Assembly (NCBI GenBank): GCA_041287365.1
Contig: JBEULL010000017.1
Location: forward strand, 1 to 64,000
Direction of reading: 5' to 3'
DNA: 64,000 nucleotides
From: JAQVIJ01 sp041287365
GTDB taxonomy: Bacteria; Desulfobacterota; Dissulfuribacteria; Dissulfuribacterales; DYLC01
Both the position numbers and the translations under genes were made by a program. Shown piece by piece: positions 17,525 through 26,027 of this stretch (positions are counted from its first letter, which is position 1; each line of letters opens with the position of its first letter). Under the pieces are notes generated by a model, which saw only the letters and a list, made by a program, of their open reading frames with translations, ran no database searches and had not been told where the DNA came from.

Positions 17525-18100
17525 ATGAAAAAACTCAAAGGGACTCAGACGGAACGAAACATATTGACTGCCTTTGCAGGTGAGTCACAGGCCCGTAATC
17601 GCTATACCTTTTTCGCAAGCCAGGCGAAAAAAGACGGCTATGTGCAGATTGCGGATATCTTCGAGGAGACCGCCAATCAAGAAAAGGAACATGCCAAAAG
17701 GCTTTTCAAGCTCTTGGAGGGCGGCGAGGTGGAGATACGCGCCAGCTTTCCGGCAGGCATCATCTCCACCACCTACGACAATCTGATAGAGGCTGCAAAT
17801 GGCGAAAACTATGAGCAGACCATCATGTATCCAGGGTTTGCCAAGATAGCCATTGAGGAGGGCTTTCAAGAGCTCGCTTGCATCTTTGAGGCTATAGCGG
17901 TGGCGGAAAGGCAGCACGAGAAGCGTTATCGTGAGCTGGCCGCCAATATAATGGCGGATCGAGTCTTCAAGCGGGATACGGAGGTGGTCTGGCGCTGTCG
18001 CAACTGTGGTTACCTGCACAAGGGCATGTCCGCTCTGGAAAAGTGTCCTGCATGTGCACATCCAAAGGCCCATTTCGAGCTCTTAGCAGAGAATTGGTAG
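17525..18100 (+). CDS. rbr: Rubrerythrin
   Basis: Rubrerythrin reduces hydrogen peroxide in the cytoplasm of anaerobes. The N-terminal four-helix ferritin-like domain shows the diiron ligands in GESQARNRY, EETANQEKEHAK and AVAERQHEKRY; the C-terminal rubredoxin-like domain has CRNCGY and CPACAHP. AAAGGAGG 6 nt upstream fixes the ATG at 17525. Length 191 residues. It follows perR by 127 bp, a gap that contains a small hairpin and probably its own promoter. Confidence 0.95.
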   Translation: MKKLKGTQTERNILTAFAGESQARNRYTFFASQAKKDGYVQIADIFEETANQEKEHAKRLFKLLEGGEVEIRASFPAGIISTTYDNLIEAANGENYEQTIMYPGFAKIAIEEGFQELACIFEAIAVAERQHEKRYRELAANIMADRVFKRDTEVVWRCRNCGYLHKGMSALEKCPACAHPKAHFELLAENW

Positions 18101-18154
18101 AATTTTGCAGTATCTCACTGCGTAATATCCACAAAAAAAAGGAGGTAATTGTTT

Positions 18155-18793
18155 ATGTGTGAATTTGTCACTAAAGAGGCCCCTAACTTCAAGGCAACCG
18201 CTGTAATGCCCGACAATTCCTTTAAGGATATCTGTCTCGCGGATTACAAAGGCAAATATGTAGTGCTATTTTTTTATCCTTTGGATTTTACCTTTGTGTG
18301 TCCGTCCGAGATATTGGCCTTTGACAAGGCTGTCGATGAGTTCAAGAAGAGAAATTGCGAGGTCATAGGCGTATCAGTGGATTCTCACTTTACGCATTTA
18401 GCATGGAAGGATACCCCTGTTGAAAAGGGTGGTATCGGTCAGGTGAGGTTTCCTCTGGTGGCTGATCTCTCCAAGGCGATCTCCCGTGATTATGGTGTGT
18501 TGCTGGAGAGTGGTATCTCGCTGCGCGGTCTTTTCCTTATCGACAAGGACGGTATCGTCCGGCACATGCTGGTCAATGACCTGCCACTTGGAAGGAGCGT
18601 GGACGAGGCCCTGCGCATTCTGGATGCCCTGCAGTTCGTGGAGAAGCATGGCGAGGTCTGCCCTGCCAATTGGAAACCTGGTGAAGAGGCCATGAAGCCC
18701 ACAAAAGAGGGCGTCGCCGAATATCTGGCCAAACACGCTAAGAGTGGTTCGTCTTGTTGTTCCACCGCCGGCGGTTCTTGTTGCTGTTCTTAA
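18155..18793 (+). CDS. 2-Cys peroxiredoxin (AhpC/Prx) with Cys-rich tail
   Basis: It reduces peroxides with peroxidatic Cys49 in DFTFVCPSE and resolving Cys in EVCPANW. After the normal end the protein continues with a Gly/Ser-linked tail, SGSSCCSTAGGSCCCS, holding five cysteines. Such a tail is not usual in the family and could bind metal or form extra disulfides. ATG at 18155 follows AGGAGG by about 9 nt; a TTG two codons upstream is less likely. It lies 54 bp after rubrerythrin, in the same direction. Confidence 0.93.
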   Translation: MCEFVTKEAPNFKATAVMPDNSFKDICLADYKGKYVVLFFYPLDFTFVCPSEILAFDKAVDEFKKRNCEVIGVSVDSHFTHLAWKDTPVEKGGIGQVRFPLVADLSKAISRDYGVLLESGISLRGLFLIDKDGIVRHMLVNDLPLGRSVDEALRILDALQFVEKHGEVCPANWKPGEEAMKPTKEGVAEYLAKHAKSGSSCCSTAGGSCCCS

Positions 18794-18810
18794 TAATTAA
18801 AGGAGGGCAT

Positions 18811-20151
18811 ATGAAGAGGCTTTTGACAGGCATTGCTGTTGGTGTAGTGCTCGGTCTGCCCATGTGTTTGAGTGCTGCCGAGATGGGAAAGTTCAAATAT
18901 GATGATTTCCAGAAGCCCAGTGAATGTGGCGCTTGCCATACTGCTATCTATCAGGAGTGGCAGCAGTCTTTGATGTCTCAATCCTTCACTCACGAGTGGG
19001 ATGAGGTGGAGTACTTCAAGCTTGCCCTTCCCCATGCCCAGAAGTTGGAGAAGGTCTCTGGTGTAAAGGCTGGCTGCATTGCATGTCATGGGCCATTGGC
19101 CTTTTTGTCCGGCGATATTCCGCCTAAGCCCGTGAAGGCGGGTACCCGTGCCAATGAGGGTGTTTCCTGCGAGATATGCCACAACATCACCGGCACTACA
19201 GAGCAGACGCCGTTCAATTTCAGTTTTATCATTCAACCCGGTGATGTGAAGCAAGGGCCTCGCAAGGATGTGAAGTCCCCTGGACATGGTGTGAATTATT
19301 CTGAATTTACTCGCAGTCCTGAGCTCTGTGCCACCTGCCATGACGAGCAGAGCCCGTATGGTGCCTGGGTGAAGGAGACATATCGTGAGTGGAAGGCCGG
19401 ACCTTATGCCAAGGAAGGCGTGCGCTGTCAGGACTGTCATATGTATCATGCCCCTGGTGTGCCGGGGATGGGAGGTCAGGAGCGTCCTGATATGGCCCAT
19501 CATGTGTTTCATGGTAGCCATTTCCCAAGCAAATTGGCTGGTTCCATAGATGTGGCCATGTATGCGGAGAATGAGGCTGTGAGTGCCGGTTCCGATCTCA
19601 CTGTCAGGGCGGAGTTGTTCAACGGCAAGGCCGGCCACTATGTGCCTTCAGGTTCTACTGAAGAGCGTATGCTCTGGCTGGAGGTCTGGCTCACCGATGC
19701 CAAAGGCAAAAAGTATGCGTTGAAGGTGAAACCCAAGGGATTCAAGGGCGAGGAATATACCATAGCCGACTCCAGGGCCATGGCCTATCAGGACATCGGC
19801 GAGATCATGGAATTGGCCAACTTCAAGGGGCTCAAACGCGATGGCAATGTGGTGGACGGCGCCCGTATCTTCCGCAGGCCTTTCTTTAACCCCAAGGGTG
19901 AGATGACCGTGGCTCAGTGGTACACGGCCAAAAACGACGTCGTGGACTATCGCATAGGGCCGAGAGAGACCAAGATAGAGCATTTTGGCCTCACCCTGCC
20001 CAAGGAGATTGCAAAGGGTAAGGCCACTGTGACCGCAAAGTTGCTCTATAGCCAGATCCCCAGCTCGGTGGGCGAGTTCTTCAAGCTCTCCAAGGTGGAG
20101 TATGCCCCGATTCTGGTAAACGAGGCCAATGTGGTCATAGATGTGAAATGA
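18811..20151 (+). CDS. Pentaheme c-type cytochrome, exported
   Basis: A signal peptide (about residues 1-22) is followed by five CxxCH heme motifs: CGACH, CIACH, CEICH, CATCH and CQDCH, all in the first 240 residues. The arrangement is like the cytochrome c554 / multiheme families. The C-terminal half is heme-free and beta-rich (GHYVPSGSTEERMLWLEVWL). AAAGGAGGG just upstream fixes the start. It sits inside the oxygen-defence cluster, so a periplasmic electron donor to oxygen or peroxide reduction is possible, but its partner is unknown. Confidence 0.88.
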   Translation: MKRLLTGIAVGVVLGLPMCLSAAEMGKFKYDDFQKPSECGACHTAIYQEWQQSLMSQSFTHEWDEVEYFKLALPHAQKLEKVSGVKAGCIACHGPLAFLSGDIPPKPVKAGTRANEGVSCEICHNITGTTEQTPFNFSFIIQPGDVKQGPRKDVKSPGHGVNYSEFTRSPELCATCHDEQSPYGAWVKETYREWKAGPYAKEGVRCQDCHMYHAPGVPGMGGQERPDMAHHVFHGSHFPSKLAGSIDVAMYAENEAVSAGSDLTVRAELFNGKAGHYVPSGSTEERMLWLEVWLTDAKGKKYALKVKPKGFKGEEYTIADSRAMAYQDIGEIMELANFKGLKRDGNVVDGARIFRRPFFNPKGEMTVAQWYTAKNDVVDYRIGPRETKIEHFGLTLPKEIAKGKATVTAKLLYSQIPSSVGEFFKLSKVEYAPILVNEANVVIDVK

Positions 20152-20268
20152 TGTTGACGTAAAGGTACTTCGGCCTGCCTTCAGGCTGGTCAGAAGGGAG
20201 TTAAGTGAGGCAAGCCATCGTGGTTGCCTTCAAGAATTCATAGTCTATACCTGAAAGGAGGTATGTAG

Positions 20269-20643
20269 ATGACAGAAAGATTGCAGGTTTATAAGTGTGA
20301 GATATGTGGAAACATGGTGGAGATGGTGCATGCAGGCGCAGGCCAGTTGGTCTGCTGTGGTCAGCCCATGAAGCTCATGGCTGAAAACACTGTGGATGCA
20401 GCCAAAGAGAAGCATGTCCCTGTGATTGAAAAGGTGGATGGCGGCTATAAAGTAAGGGTTGGTAGCGTGGCACATCCCATGGAGGAAAAACACTACATCG
20501 AGTGGATCGAGCTCATAGCTGATGGCAAGGCGTATCGGGAGTTCCTTGCCTCAGGTCAGGCGCCCGAGGCCTTTTTCTGCATTCAGGCCGACAAGGTCAC
20601 TGCAAGGGAGTACTGTAACCTTCATGGCCTCTGGAAGGCATAG
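20269..20643 (+). CDS. dfx: Desulfoferrodoxin (superoxide reductase, 2Fe type)
   Basis: The N-terminal desulforedoxin domain has Cys10, Cys13, Cys29 and Cys30. The catalytic domain keeps the SOR ligands His49, His69, His75, Cys116 and His119 (CNLHGLW). It reduces superoxide to peroxide with electrons from rubredoxin, which is encoded three genes on. GAAAGGAGG precedes the start. Length 124 residues, as usual. Confidence 0.95.
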   Translation: MTERLQVYKCEICGNMVEMVHAGAGQLVCCGQPMKLMAENTVDAAKEKHVPVIEKVDGGYKVRVGSVAHPMEEKHYIEWIELIADGKAYREFLASGQAPEAFFCIQADKVTAREYCNLHGLWKA

Positions 20644-20695
20644 TTTTATCTTGAATGCCGTGTGTTGGATTTTGAATTGAGATGATAGGAATCAG

Positions 20696-20729
20696 GGGGT
20701 TAGTGGCGTAAGATTGCGCTGTTAACCCC
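20696..20729 (+). other. Hairpin between dfx and ferritin genes
   Basis: GGGGTTA (20696-20702) is complementary to TAACCCC (20723-20729), with further partial pairing inside. No T run follows, so it may be an mRNA processing or attenuation structure rather than an intrinsic terminator. Confidence 0.45.
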
Positions 20730-20756
20730 TTGACCTAAAATATAAAGGAGTATTCC

Positions 20757-21284
20757 ATGTTGAGCCCAAAACTTGAAGCGGCACTAAATGAGCAGATCAA
20801 CGCCGAACTCTATTCGGCATATCTATATTTTTCCATGGCATCCTATCTTGCTTCTATAGATTTGACTGGGTGTGCGCATTACATGCATGCCCAGACTCAG
20901 GAAGAGCTTTTGCATGCCTCCAAGATGTATGAATACGTCAACGAGCGGGGCGGAAGGGTGATCATGGAGGCCATAAAGGCCCCAAAGACTCAGTGGGGTT
21001 CGCCGATCGAGGCATTTGAGGATGCCTACAAACACGAGCAGCATGTGACGAGCCTGATAAACAGCCTCATGGAGCTGGCTATCACCGAAAAAGACCATGC
21101 CACTCAGATATTTTTGCAGTGGTTCATCTCGGAGCAGGTGGAGGAAGAGGCCTCAGCCAATGGGGTGGTTCAGCGCATGAAATTGGCGAGTTCCTCGCCG
21201 GGCGGCCTTTTCATGATAGACAAGGAGCTGGCAGCACGTCCTTTGACCTTTGTGCTTGCAGCCAATAAAACACAAGGAGCATAA
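20757..21284 (+). CDS. ftnA: Ferritin (non-heme)
   Basis: This iron-storage protein has the four-helix bundle with ferroxidase residues visible in EQINAELYSAYLY, QEELLHASKM and AITEKDHATQIFLQWFISEQVEEE. The 175-residue length is typical of bacterial FtnA. TAAAGGAG lies just upstream. Storing ferrous iron limits Fenton chemistry, which fits the island. Confidence 0.95.
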   Translation: MLSPKLEAALNEQINAELYSAYLYFSMASYLASIDLTGCAHYMHAQTQEELLHASKMYEYVNERGGRVIMEAIKAPKTQWGSPIEAFEDAYKHEQHVTSLINSLMELAITEKDHATQIFLQWFISEQVEEEASANGVVQRMKLASSSPGGLFMIDKELAARPLTFVLAANKTQGA

Positions 21285-21287
21285 CCT

Positions 21288-21689
21288 ATGAGCAGACCAG
21301 AAGATATGTGGCAGTGTCAGACCATCAATTGTGGTTACATCTACGATCCGGACAGAGGCGATCGCAAGGGTAAGATTCCCAAAGGTACCAAGTTTGAGGA
21401 TTTGCCCGATGACTGGAAGTGTCCTGTGTGCGGCGCAGGTAAATCCATGTTTCGGCCTCTGGCAGGCCCAGGCTCTGTGATGGAGCGGGATGCACAACAG
21501 GCGGCTTCACCAACTCCGGCTGTGGAGGCAGGACCTAAGTACAGATGCAATGTCTGCGGATACATCTATGATCCAGCAACAGGTGACAGCTCGCAGGGCA
21601 TTGCGCCTGGAACCCTTTTTGAGGCCCTGCCTGCCAATTGGAAGTGTCCTGTGTGCGGGGCCAGCAAAGAGGAATTCGAGGAGATCTGA
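21288..21689 (+). CDS. Two-domain rubredoxin (CX4C plus CX2C)
   Basis: Two complete rubredoxin domains are joined by a linker of about 30 residues rich in Ala, Pro and Gln. The first has Cys10-X4-Cys15 and Cys45-X2-Cys48; four residues between the first pair is unusual and is known from Desulfovibrio desulfuricans rubredoxin-2. The second has the standard Cys87-X2-Cys90 and Cys120-X2-Cys123. Located between ferritin and the flavodiiron protein, it is the likely electron donor to the flavodiiron oxidase, superoxide reductase and rubrerythrin. It starts 3 nt after the ferritin stop. Confidence 0.92.
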   Translation: MSRPEDMWQCQTINCGYIYDPDRGDRKGKIPKGTKFEDLPDDWKCPVCGAGKSMFRPLAGPGSVMERDAQQAASPTPAVEAGPKYRCNVCGYIYDPATGDSSQGIAPGTLFEALPANWKCPVCGASKEEFEEI

Positions 21690-21690
21690 T

Positions 21691-22041
21691 ATGGCAAAAA
21701 AGATAGCGATCTTCGCCTTCAAGGGCGACCCCATGTGTTTCGTGCATGTGCTCTTGAACGCCCTGGACCTGCACAAAAGGGGGCTGGGTGGAAGCATTGT
21801 GGTGGAAGGTGAGGCCACTAAGCTCCTTCCGGCCATGGAAGAGCCTTCCTATTTTTTGCACGGCCTGTATGCCCAGGTGAGAGATAATGGCTTGATAGCG
21901 GCTGTATGTAAGGCATGTTCTAATAAAATGGGTGTGCTCGATCAGGTCAAGGCCATGGGACTGCCCTTGAGCGATGAAATGTCAGGGCATCCCAGTATGG
22001 GCCGTTTTTTGGAACAGGGTTTTGAGATTATCGTAATGTAA
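21691..22041 (+). CDS. DsrE-fold cytoplasmic protein
   Basis: The 116-residue protein resembles small DsrE-like proteins: IAIFAFKGDPMCFVHVLLNALDL, VVEGEATKLL, and CKACSNKMG with two cysteines two apart, then GHPSMG. Its function is not known. It starts 1 nt after the rubredoxin stop and ends 13 nt before the flavodiiron gene, so it is in the same operon. Confidence 0.7.
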   Translation: MAKKIAIFAFKGDPMCFVHVLLNALDLHKRGLGGSIVVEGEATKLLPAMEEPSYFLHGLYAQVRDNGLIAAVCKACSNKMGVLDQVKAMGLPLSDEMSGHPSMGRFLEQGFEIIVM

Positions 22042-22054
22042 AAGGAGAAAGGAC

Positions 22055-23251
22055 ATGATTACAGAGATCAAAAAGGACATATACTGGGTGGGCGCCATCG
22101 ATTGGACCATTCGGGATTTTCATGGTTACTCCACCTATGAAGGGACCACATATAACGCATATCTTATGAAGGACGAAAAGACCGTGCTCTTCGATACGGT
22201 CAAGAAGTCCAAGATGAGCGATCTGGTGCATCACATCCGTTCTCTCACGGATCCTCAAAAGATCGACTACATCGTCGTAAACCATGTGGAGATGGACCAC
22301 TCCGGTTCTCTGCCTGAGATGGTCGACCTTATCAAACCTGAAAAGGTCATCTGTTCCTCCATGGGCAAAAAGGCTCTTTTAGACCATTTTCACAGAGAGG
22401 ACTGGCCGTACGAGGTGGTGGCACCTGGCCAGGTGATCAGTGTGGGTAAGCGTTCCATTCAGTTCATCGAGACCCGTATGCTCCATTGGCCGGACAGCAT
22501 GTTCTCCTATATCCCTGAAGAGAAGCTTCTCATATCCAGCGATGCCTTTGGTGAGCATTGGGCCACCAGTGAGCGTTTTGACGACGAAGTGGATTTTACC
22601 ACCTTGATGCACCACAACGCCAAGTATTATGCCAATATTCTGCTGCTCTATTCGCCTCTGGTGGGAAAGCTCGTCGAGAATGTCAAGAAATTGGGGCTTC
22701 AAATCGACATGATCGCGCCGGATCACGGGCTTATCAAACGCAAATATGTGCCAGAAATTTTGCAGGCATATGCAGACTGGGCTGCGCACAAGGCCGAGAA
22801 AAAGGCAGTGGTGGTGTATGATACCATGTGGCACAGCACCGAGATGATGGCCAAGGCAGTGGCGGATGGTCTCATGCGGGAAGGTGTGAGCGTAAAGCTC
22901 ATGGATCTTCAGGTCTGCCATAGAAGTGATGTGATGACCGAGGTCTTAAATGCCAAGGCAGTGGTCTTGGGTTGTCCCACCTTGAATAACGGCCTTTTGC
23001 CTCGTATGGCAGGTTTTCTCATGTACATGCGTGGTTTAAAGCCAGGTGGCAAGATCGGGGCTGCCTTTGGTTCCTATGGCTGGAGCGGTGAGGCTGTGAA
23101 GCTCATGAATCAGGCCATGGAGGAGATGAAATTCCAGATCGTGCACGAGGGTATTCGTGTCAAATATGTGCCTGTACATGAACATCTCAAGGAATGTGTG
23201 GAACTTGGAAAGACGGTTGGTCAGGCAGTCAAGGCCGCTTTAAGTGAGTGA
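22055..23251 (+). CDS. fprA: Flavodiiron protein (rubredoxin:oxygen oxidoreductase)
   Basis: The N-terminal metallo-beta-lactamase domain carries the diiron ligands in NHVEMDHSG, RMLHWPDSM and SSDAFGEH; the C-terminal flavodoxin domain (from about residue 255) starts VVVYDTMWHSTEMMA and binds FMN. The enzyme reduces oxygen to water, or NO, with electrons from rubredoxin. AAAGGAGAAAGG precedes the start. Length 398 residues is normal. Confidence 0.94.
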   Translation: MITEIKKDIYWVGAIDWTIRDFHGYSTYEGTTYNAYLMKDEKTVLFDTVKKSKMSDLVHHIRSLTDPQKIDYIVVNHVEMDHSGSLPEMVDLIKPEKVICSSMGKKALLDHFHREDWPYEVVAPGQVISVGKRSIQFIETRMLHWPDSMFSYIPEEKLLISSDAFGEHWATSERFDDEVDFTTLMHHNAKYYANILLLYSPLVGKLVENVKKLGLQIDMIAPDHGLIKRKYVPEILQAYADWAAHKAEKKAVVVYDTMWHSTEMMAKAVADGLMREGVSVKLMDLQVCHRSDVMTEVLNAKAVVLGCPTLNNGLLPRMAGFLMYMRGLKPGGKIGAAFGSYGWSGEAVKLMNQAMEEMKFQIVHEGIRVKYVPVHEHLKECVELGKTVGQAVKAALSE

Positions 23252-23257
23252 GGTCTT

Positions 23258-23587
23258 ATGCGTATAAATATAGACAAAAATGTAGTGGAATTTATTCCAG
23301 AAAGTGCTCAGGAGACCGCCTCCATGGAGGTTTTGTGGCGCATGGTGTTGGACTGCGCCGGTGGTAACAACAAGAGCCTTTCGCCCATTGGTGAGTATGT
23401 GCCACAAAAGGAAAATCTGGCCCGTTTTGTGATCGAGGGCGTGCCAGGAGGAAAGACTGTGTTTTCTGATGTGGTATCAGAGGCTGAGTGCACATATCTT
23501 TGCACAATTTGTAATAAATACGTAAATATTCATGCAGGTCAGGCCATTCCCTATTGTTGTGGCAGGCTTATGGAGGCCGTGGATTGA
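23258..23587 (+). CDS. Uncharacterised protein with C-terminal desulforedoxin-like domain
   Basis: The first 75 residues are not recognised. The last 30, with Cys82-X2-Cys85 and Cys100-Cys101 followed by Gly and a Met, match the spacing of the desulforedoxin domain of the desulfoferrodoxin encoded at 20269 (CX2C, 14-15 residues, CCG). It probably holds an Fe(Cys)4 or zinc site. The gene starts 6 nt after the flavodiiron gene and is likely co-translated with it. Confidence 0.65.
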   Translation: MRINIDKNVVEFIPESAQETASMEVLWRMVLDCAGGNNKSLSPIGEYVPQKENLARFVIEGVPGGKTVFSDVVSEAECTYLCTICNKYVNIHAGQAIPYCCGRLMEAVD

Positions 23588-23655
23588 AGGCAGGACAGGT
23601 CGTTGGCAGGCCTATAGAGTGGGCCATTGGCCTGTCTTTTATTGGCTCATGAGTC

Positions 23656-24216
23656 ATGGCAACCATTACACAGAAACGGCACATAAAACAGGCCTTTTTG
23701 ACAGCGAATGTTCGAGAACTGGAAGAGGCCTTGTCTGCCATGTCACTTGGCAACGCTATTTCTTTGGTGATTTCAGTATGTTATTCCCACGATGAGTCAG
23801 TTCGAACCAAGGCCGTTCAGCTATTTGGTCGTCTGATGGTGCGCCTCGCCTCTCAGGATATGGAGGCTGTCAGAAGTGTAATGAGAAGGCTCATGTGGAG
23901 TTTAAATGATGAGTCAGGAGGAATTGGCTGGGGTGCGCCTGAGGCCATGGCCGAGGCCATGGCCTTGCACCAGGGTGTGGCTCAGGAATATGCCCATATG
24001 CTCCTTTCCTATGTGTGGCATGATGGGAATTATCTGGAGTACCTACCGCTGCGTCAAGGGGCATTGAAAGGCATTGCAAGACTGGCCTGCGCCTGGCCTG
24101 CCTTGATGAAATCGCTTGGCGCCGAAGAGAGGCTGCGTGAATATGCAGCCGATGAGGATGATGCGTCCAGACAGGCGGCCCTGAAGGCTATCGCCTGTTT
24201 GCAGAATGGTATATGA
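23656..24216 (+). CDS. HEAT-like helical protein, DVU0298 type
   Basis: The 186 residues form repeated amphipathic helices like HEAT repeats. The very conserved stretch SVMRRLMWSLNDESGGIGWGAPEAM is one I associate with the DVU0298 family of sulfate reducers, of unknown function. The ATG at 23656 follows the previous gene by 68 bp. Its end overlaps the start of the sigma54 regulator gene by 4 nt, so the two are translationally coupled and may act together. Confidence 0.65.
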   Translation: MATITQKRHIKQAFLTANVRELEEALSAMSLGNAISLVISVCYSHDESVRTKAVQLFGRLMVRLASQDMEAVRSVMRRLMWSLNDESGGIGWGAPEAMAEAMALHQGVAQEYAHMLLSYVWHDGNYLEYLPLRQGALKGIARLACAWPALMKSLGAEERLREYAADEDDASRQAALKAIACLQNGI

Positions 24217-26027
24217 TATCGCTGCTCTTTTTCTCCTCCGATATGTTGTGTGCAGCCATGGCCGCTGCACTGGCCCATAGTCACGGGCTTGCAGACTTGA
24301 AGATAGCGGCGGGTTGCGGAGGAAATCCTGTGTTGAATCAGGATATGCTACGCTTTTTGAGACAGAATGGTCTGCGAATTCCGCAGGACATTTTAAGCCT
24401 TGCCGAGGTGGAATCGCGTGTATTTGACATCGTAATCTATGTAAAAATGCCGTTGGTTCCACCGAGACTCTCAGGAAATCCCATCGTGGTGCAGTGGAAA
24501 ATACCTCCATATTCCAGCGAGAAAGAGTGTTGTACCGCATGTTTCCCCGTGTTGAGCGAGCTGGTGGCCGGCTTCTTCGAACAGGGTTATTTGGCAGCCC
24601 TGCTTCAGGCCCGCAGAAACTTCTTTTTGATTCTGGACAACCTTCGGGAGGGTATCATGGCCCATGACCTGAACCGCCGTATCTTCTATTTCAACAAGGC
24701 CGCTGAGGAGATAACAGGCTATCAGAAAGAGGAGGTGCTGGGAAGGGATTGTCATGAGGTGTTTCCCAATAAGTTTTGTGGAAAAAGTTGCGGTTTTTGT
24801 AATGGCATGACATCCATTCCCATGGCCCCTTATTCCTATGACATCTCTGCGCAGGCGCGGGATGGCACTCAAAAGCGCCTTGGCATGTCAGTGGTGCCCA
24901 TCTTTGCTTTTGAGAAGGAAGGCCGGAGCGCAGATAAATCAGTCTTGGGGGTACTTGCCACCTTTGTGGACAACACACGAGAGTTTGAGTTGTCTTCGCG
25001 TCTTGGGGAGTTGAAACAGTTTGCCGGTATAGTGGGCAATTCACCTGCCATGATAGAGCTTTATGAAACCATTCGGGATGTGGCGAACAGCGACATACCT
25101 GTTTTGATTCAAGGCGAATCAGGAACAGGAAAGGAGTTGGTGGCCCACGCCATTCATAATGAGAGCTATAGAAGCCAGCGCCTGTTTGTCCCTGTAAATT
25201 GCGCCGCTTTGCCGGACAGCTTACTGGAAAGCGAGCTCTTTGGTCATGTACGAGGTGCATTTACCGGTGCCATTCGTGACAAAAAGGGGAGATTCGAGCT
25301 AGCTGATGGTGGGACTCTGTTTCTGGACGAAATAGGTGATATCAGCCCGGCCATGCAGGCAAAGCTTCTGAGGGTATTGCAGGACGGGGTGTTTGAGCGT
25401 GTGGGCGGCGAAAAGAGTATGCGCGTCAATGTGCGCATCATATCTGCTACTAATAAAGATTTGCGTAAGGAGGTGGAGGCAGGCCGATTCAGGGAAGACC
25501 TGTTTTATCGTATCTGCGTCATGCCGATCTGGCTTCCACCCTTGCGGGAACGGGCCGCCGACATACCACTTCTAGTGGAGCACATGCTCAAACGCATTCA
25601 AGAGACTGGATCCCTGCCGTACAAGCTGTCTGTTACAAATGAGGCAATGGATATCTTTTTACAGTATCCCTGGCCAGGAAACGTGCGCGAGCTTATGAAC
25701 TGTCTGCAATATGCCGCTGTGCGTGCTCGAGGCAAGCCCATGGAGCCGCAACATCTTCCGGCATCCATATTTTCGGCTGCAACAGCCCCTTCTTCAATGG
25801 GGATTCAGGACCGGCCCGTTTTCGGTCTGTCTGTTCAATCTTCACGAGGACCGACTGACGAGGGAGATTTGTCGTTTCTGCGGTCCCGCACTGCCATTTT
25901 CACTCTGCAAACCATCAGTGAGGCCTTGAAAAAGGCTGGTGGCAACAGGACGCTGGCTGCCAAGGCCCTTGGTGTCAGTCGTGCGACTTTCTACCGTCTG
26001 TTGCACAAATATGCGCGGCAACTTTGA
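24213..26027 (+). CDS. Sigma54 activator with degenerate LMW-phosphatase/ArsC-like domain and PAS
   Basis: Residues 1-110 follow the fold pattern of low-molecular-weight tyrosine phosphatases/ArsC, but the catalytic CX5R loop is absent (the loop reads SSDMLCAAMA). A PAS domain with a cysteine group (GRDCHEVFPNKFCGKSCGFCNG) follows at about 140-260. The AAA+ domain has Walker A GESGTGKE, GAFTGA and GTLFLDEIGD; a Fis-type HTH is at the C terminus (NRTLAAKALGVSRATFYRLL). It ends the oxygen-defence island and is coupled to the HEAT-like gene. It may sense redox or metal state through the PAS cysteines. Confidence 0.88.
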   Translation: MISLLFFSSDMLCAAMAAALAHSHGLADLKIAAGCGGNPVLNQDMLRFLRQNGLRIPQDILSLAEVESRVFDIVIYVKMPLVPPRLSGNPIVVQWKIPPYSSEKECCTACFPVLSELVAGFFEQGYLAALLQARRNFFLILDNLREGIMAHDLNRRIFYFNKAAEEITGYQKEEVLGRDCHEVFPNKFCGKSCGFCNGMTSIPMAPYSYDISAQARDGTQKRLGMSVVPIFAFEKEGRSADKSVLGVLATFVDNTREFELSSRLGELKQFAGIVGNSPAMIELYETIRDVANSDIPVLIQGESGTGKELVAHAIHNESYRSQRLFVPVNCAALPDSLLESELFGHVRGAFTGAIRDKKGRFELADGGTLFLDEIGDISPAMQAKLLRVLQDGVFERVGGEKSMRVNVRIISATNKDLRKEVEAGRFREDLFYRICVMPIWLPPLRERAADIPLLVEHMLKRIQETGSLPYKLSVTNEAMDIFLQYPWPGNVRELMNCLQYAAVRARGKPMEPQHLPASIFSAATAPSSMGIQDRPVFGLSVQSSRGPTDEGDLSFLRSRTAIFTLQTISEALKKAGGNRTLAAKALGVSRATFYRLLHKYARQL

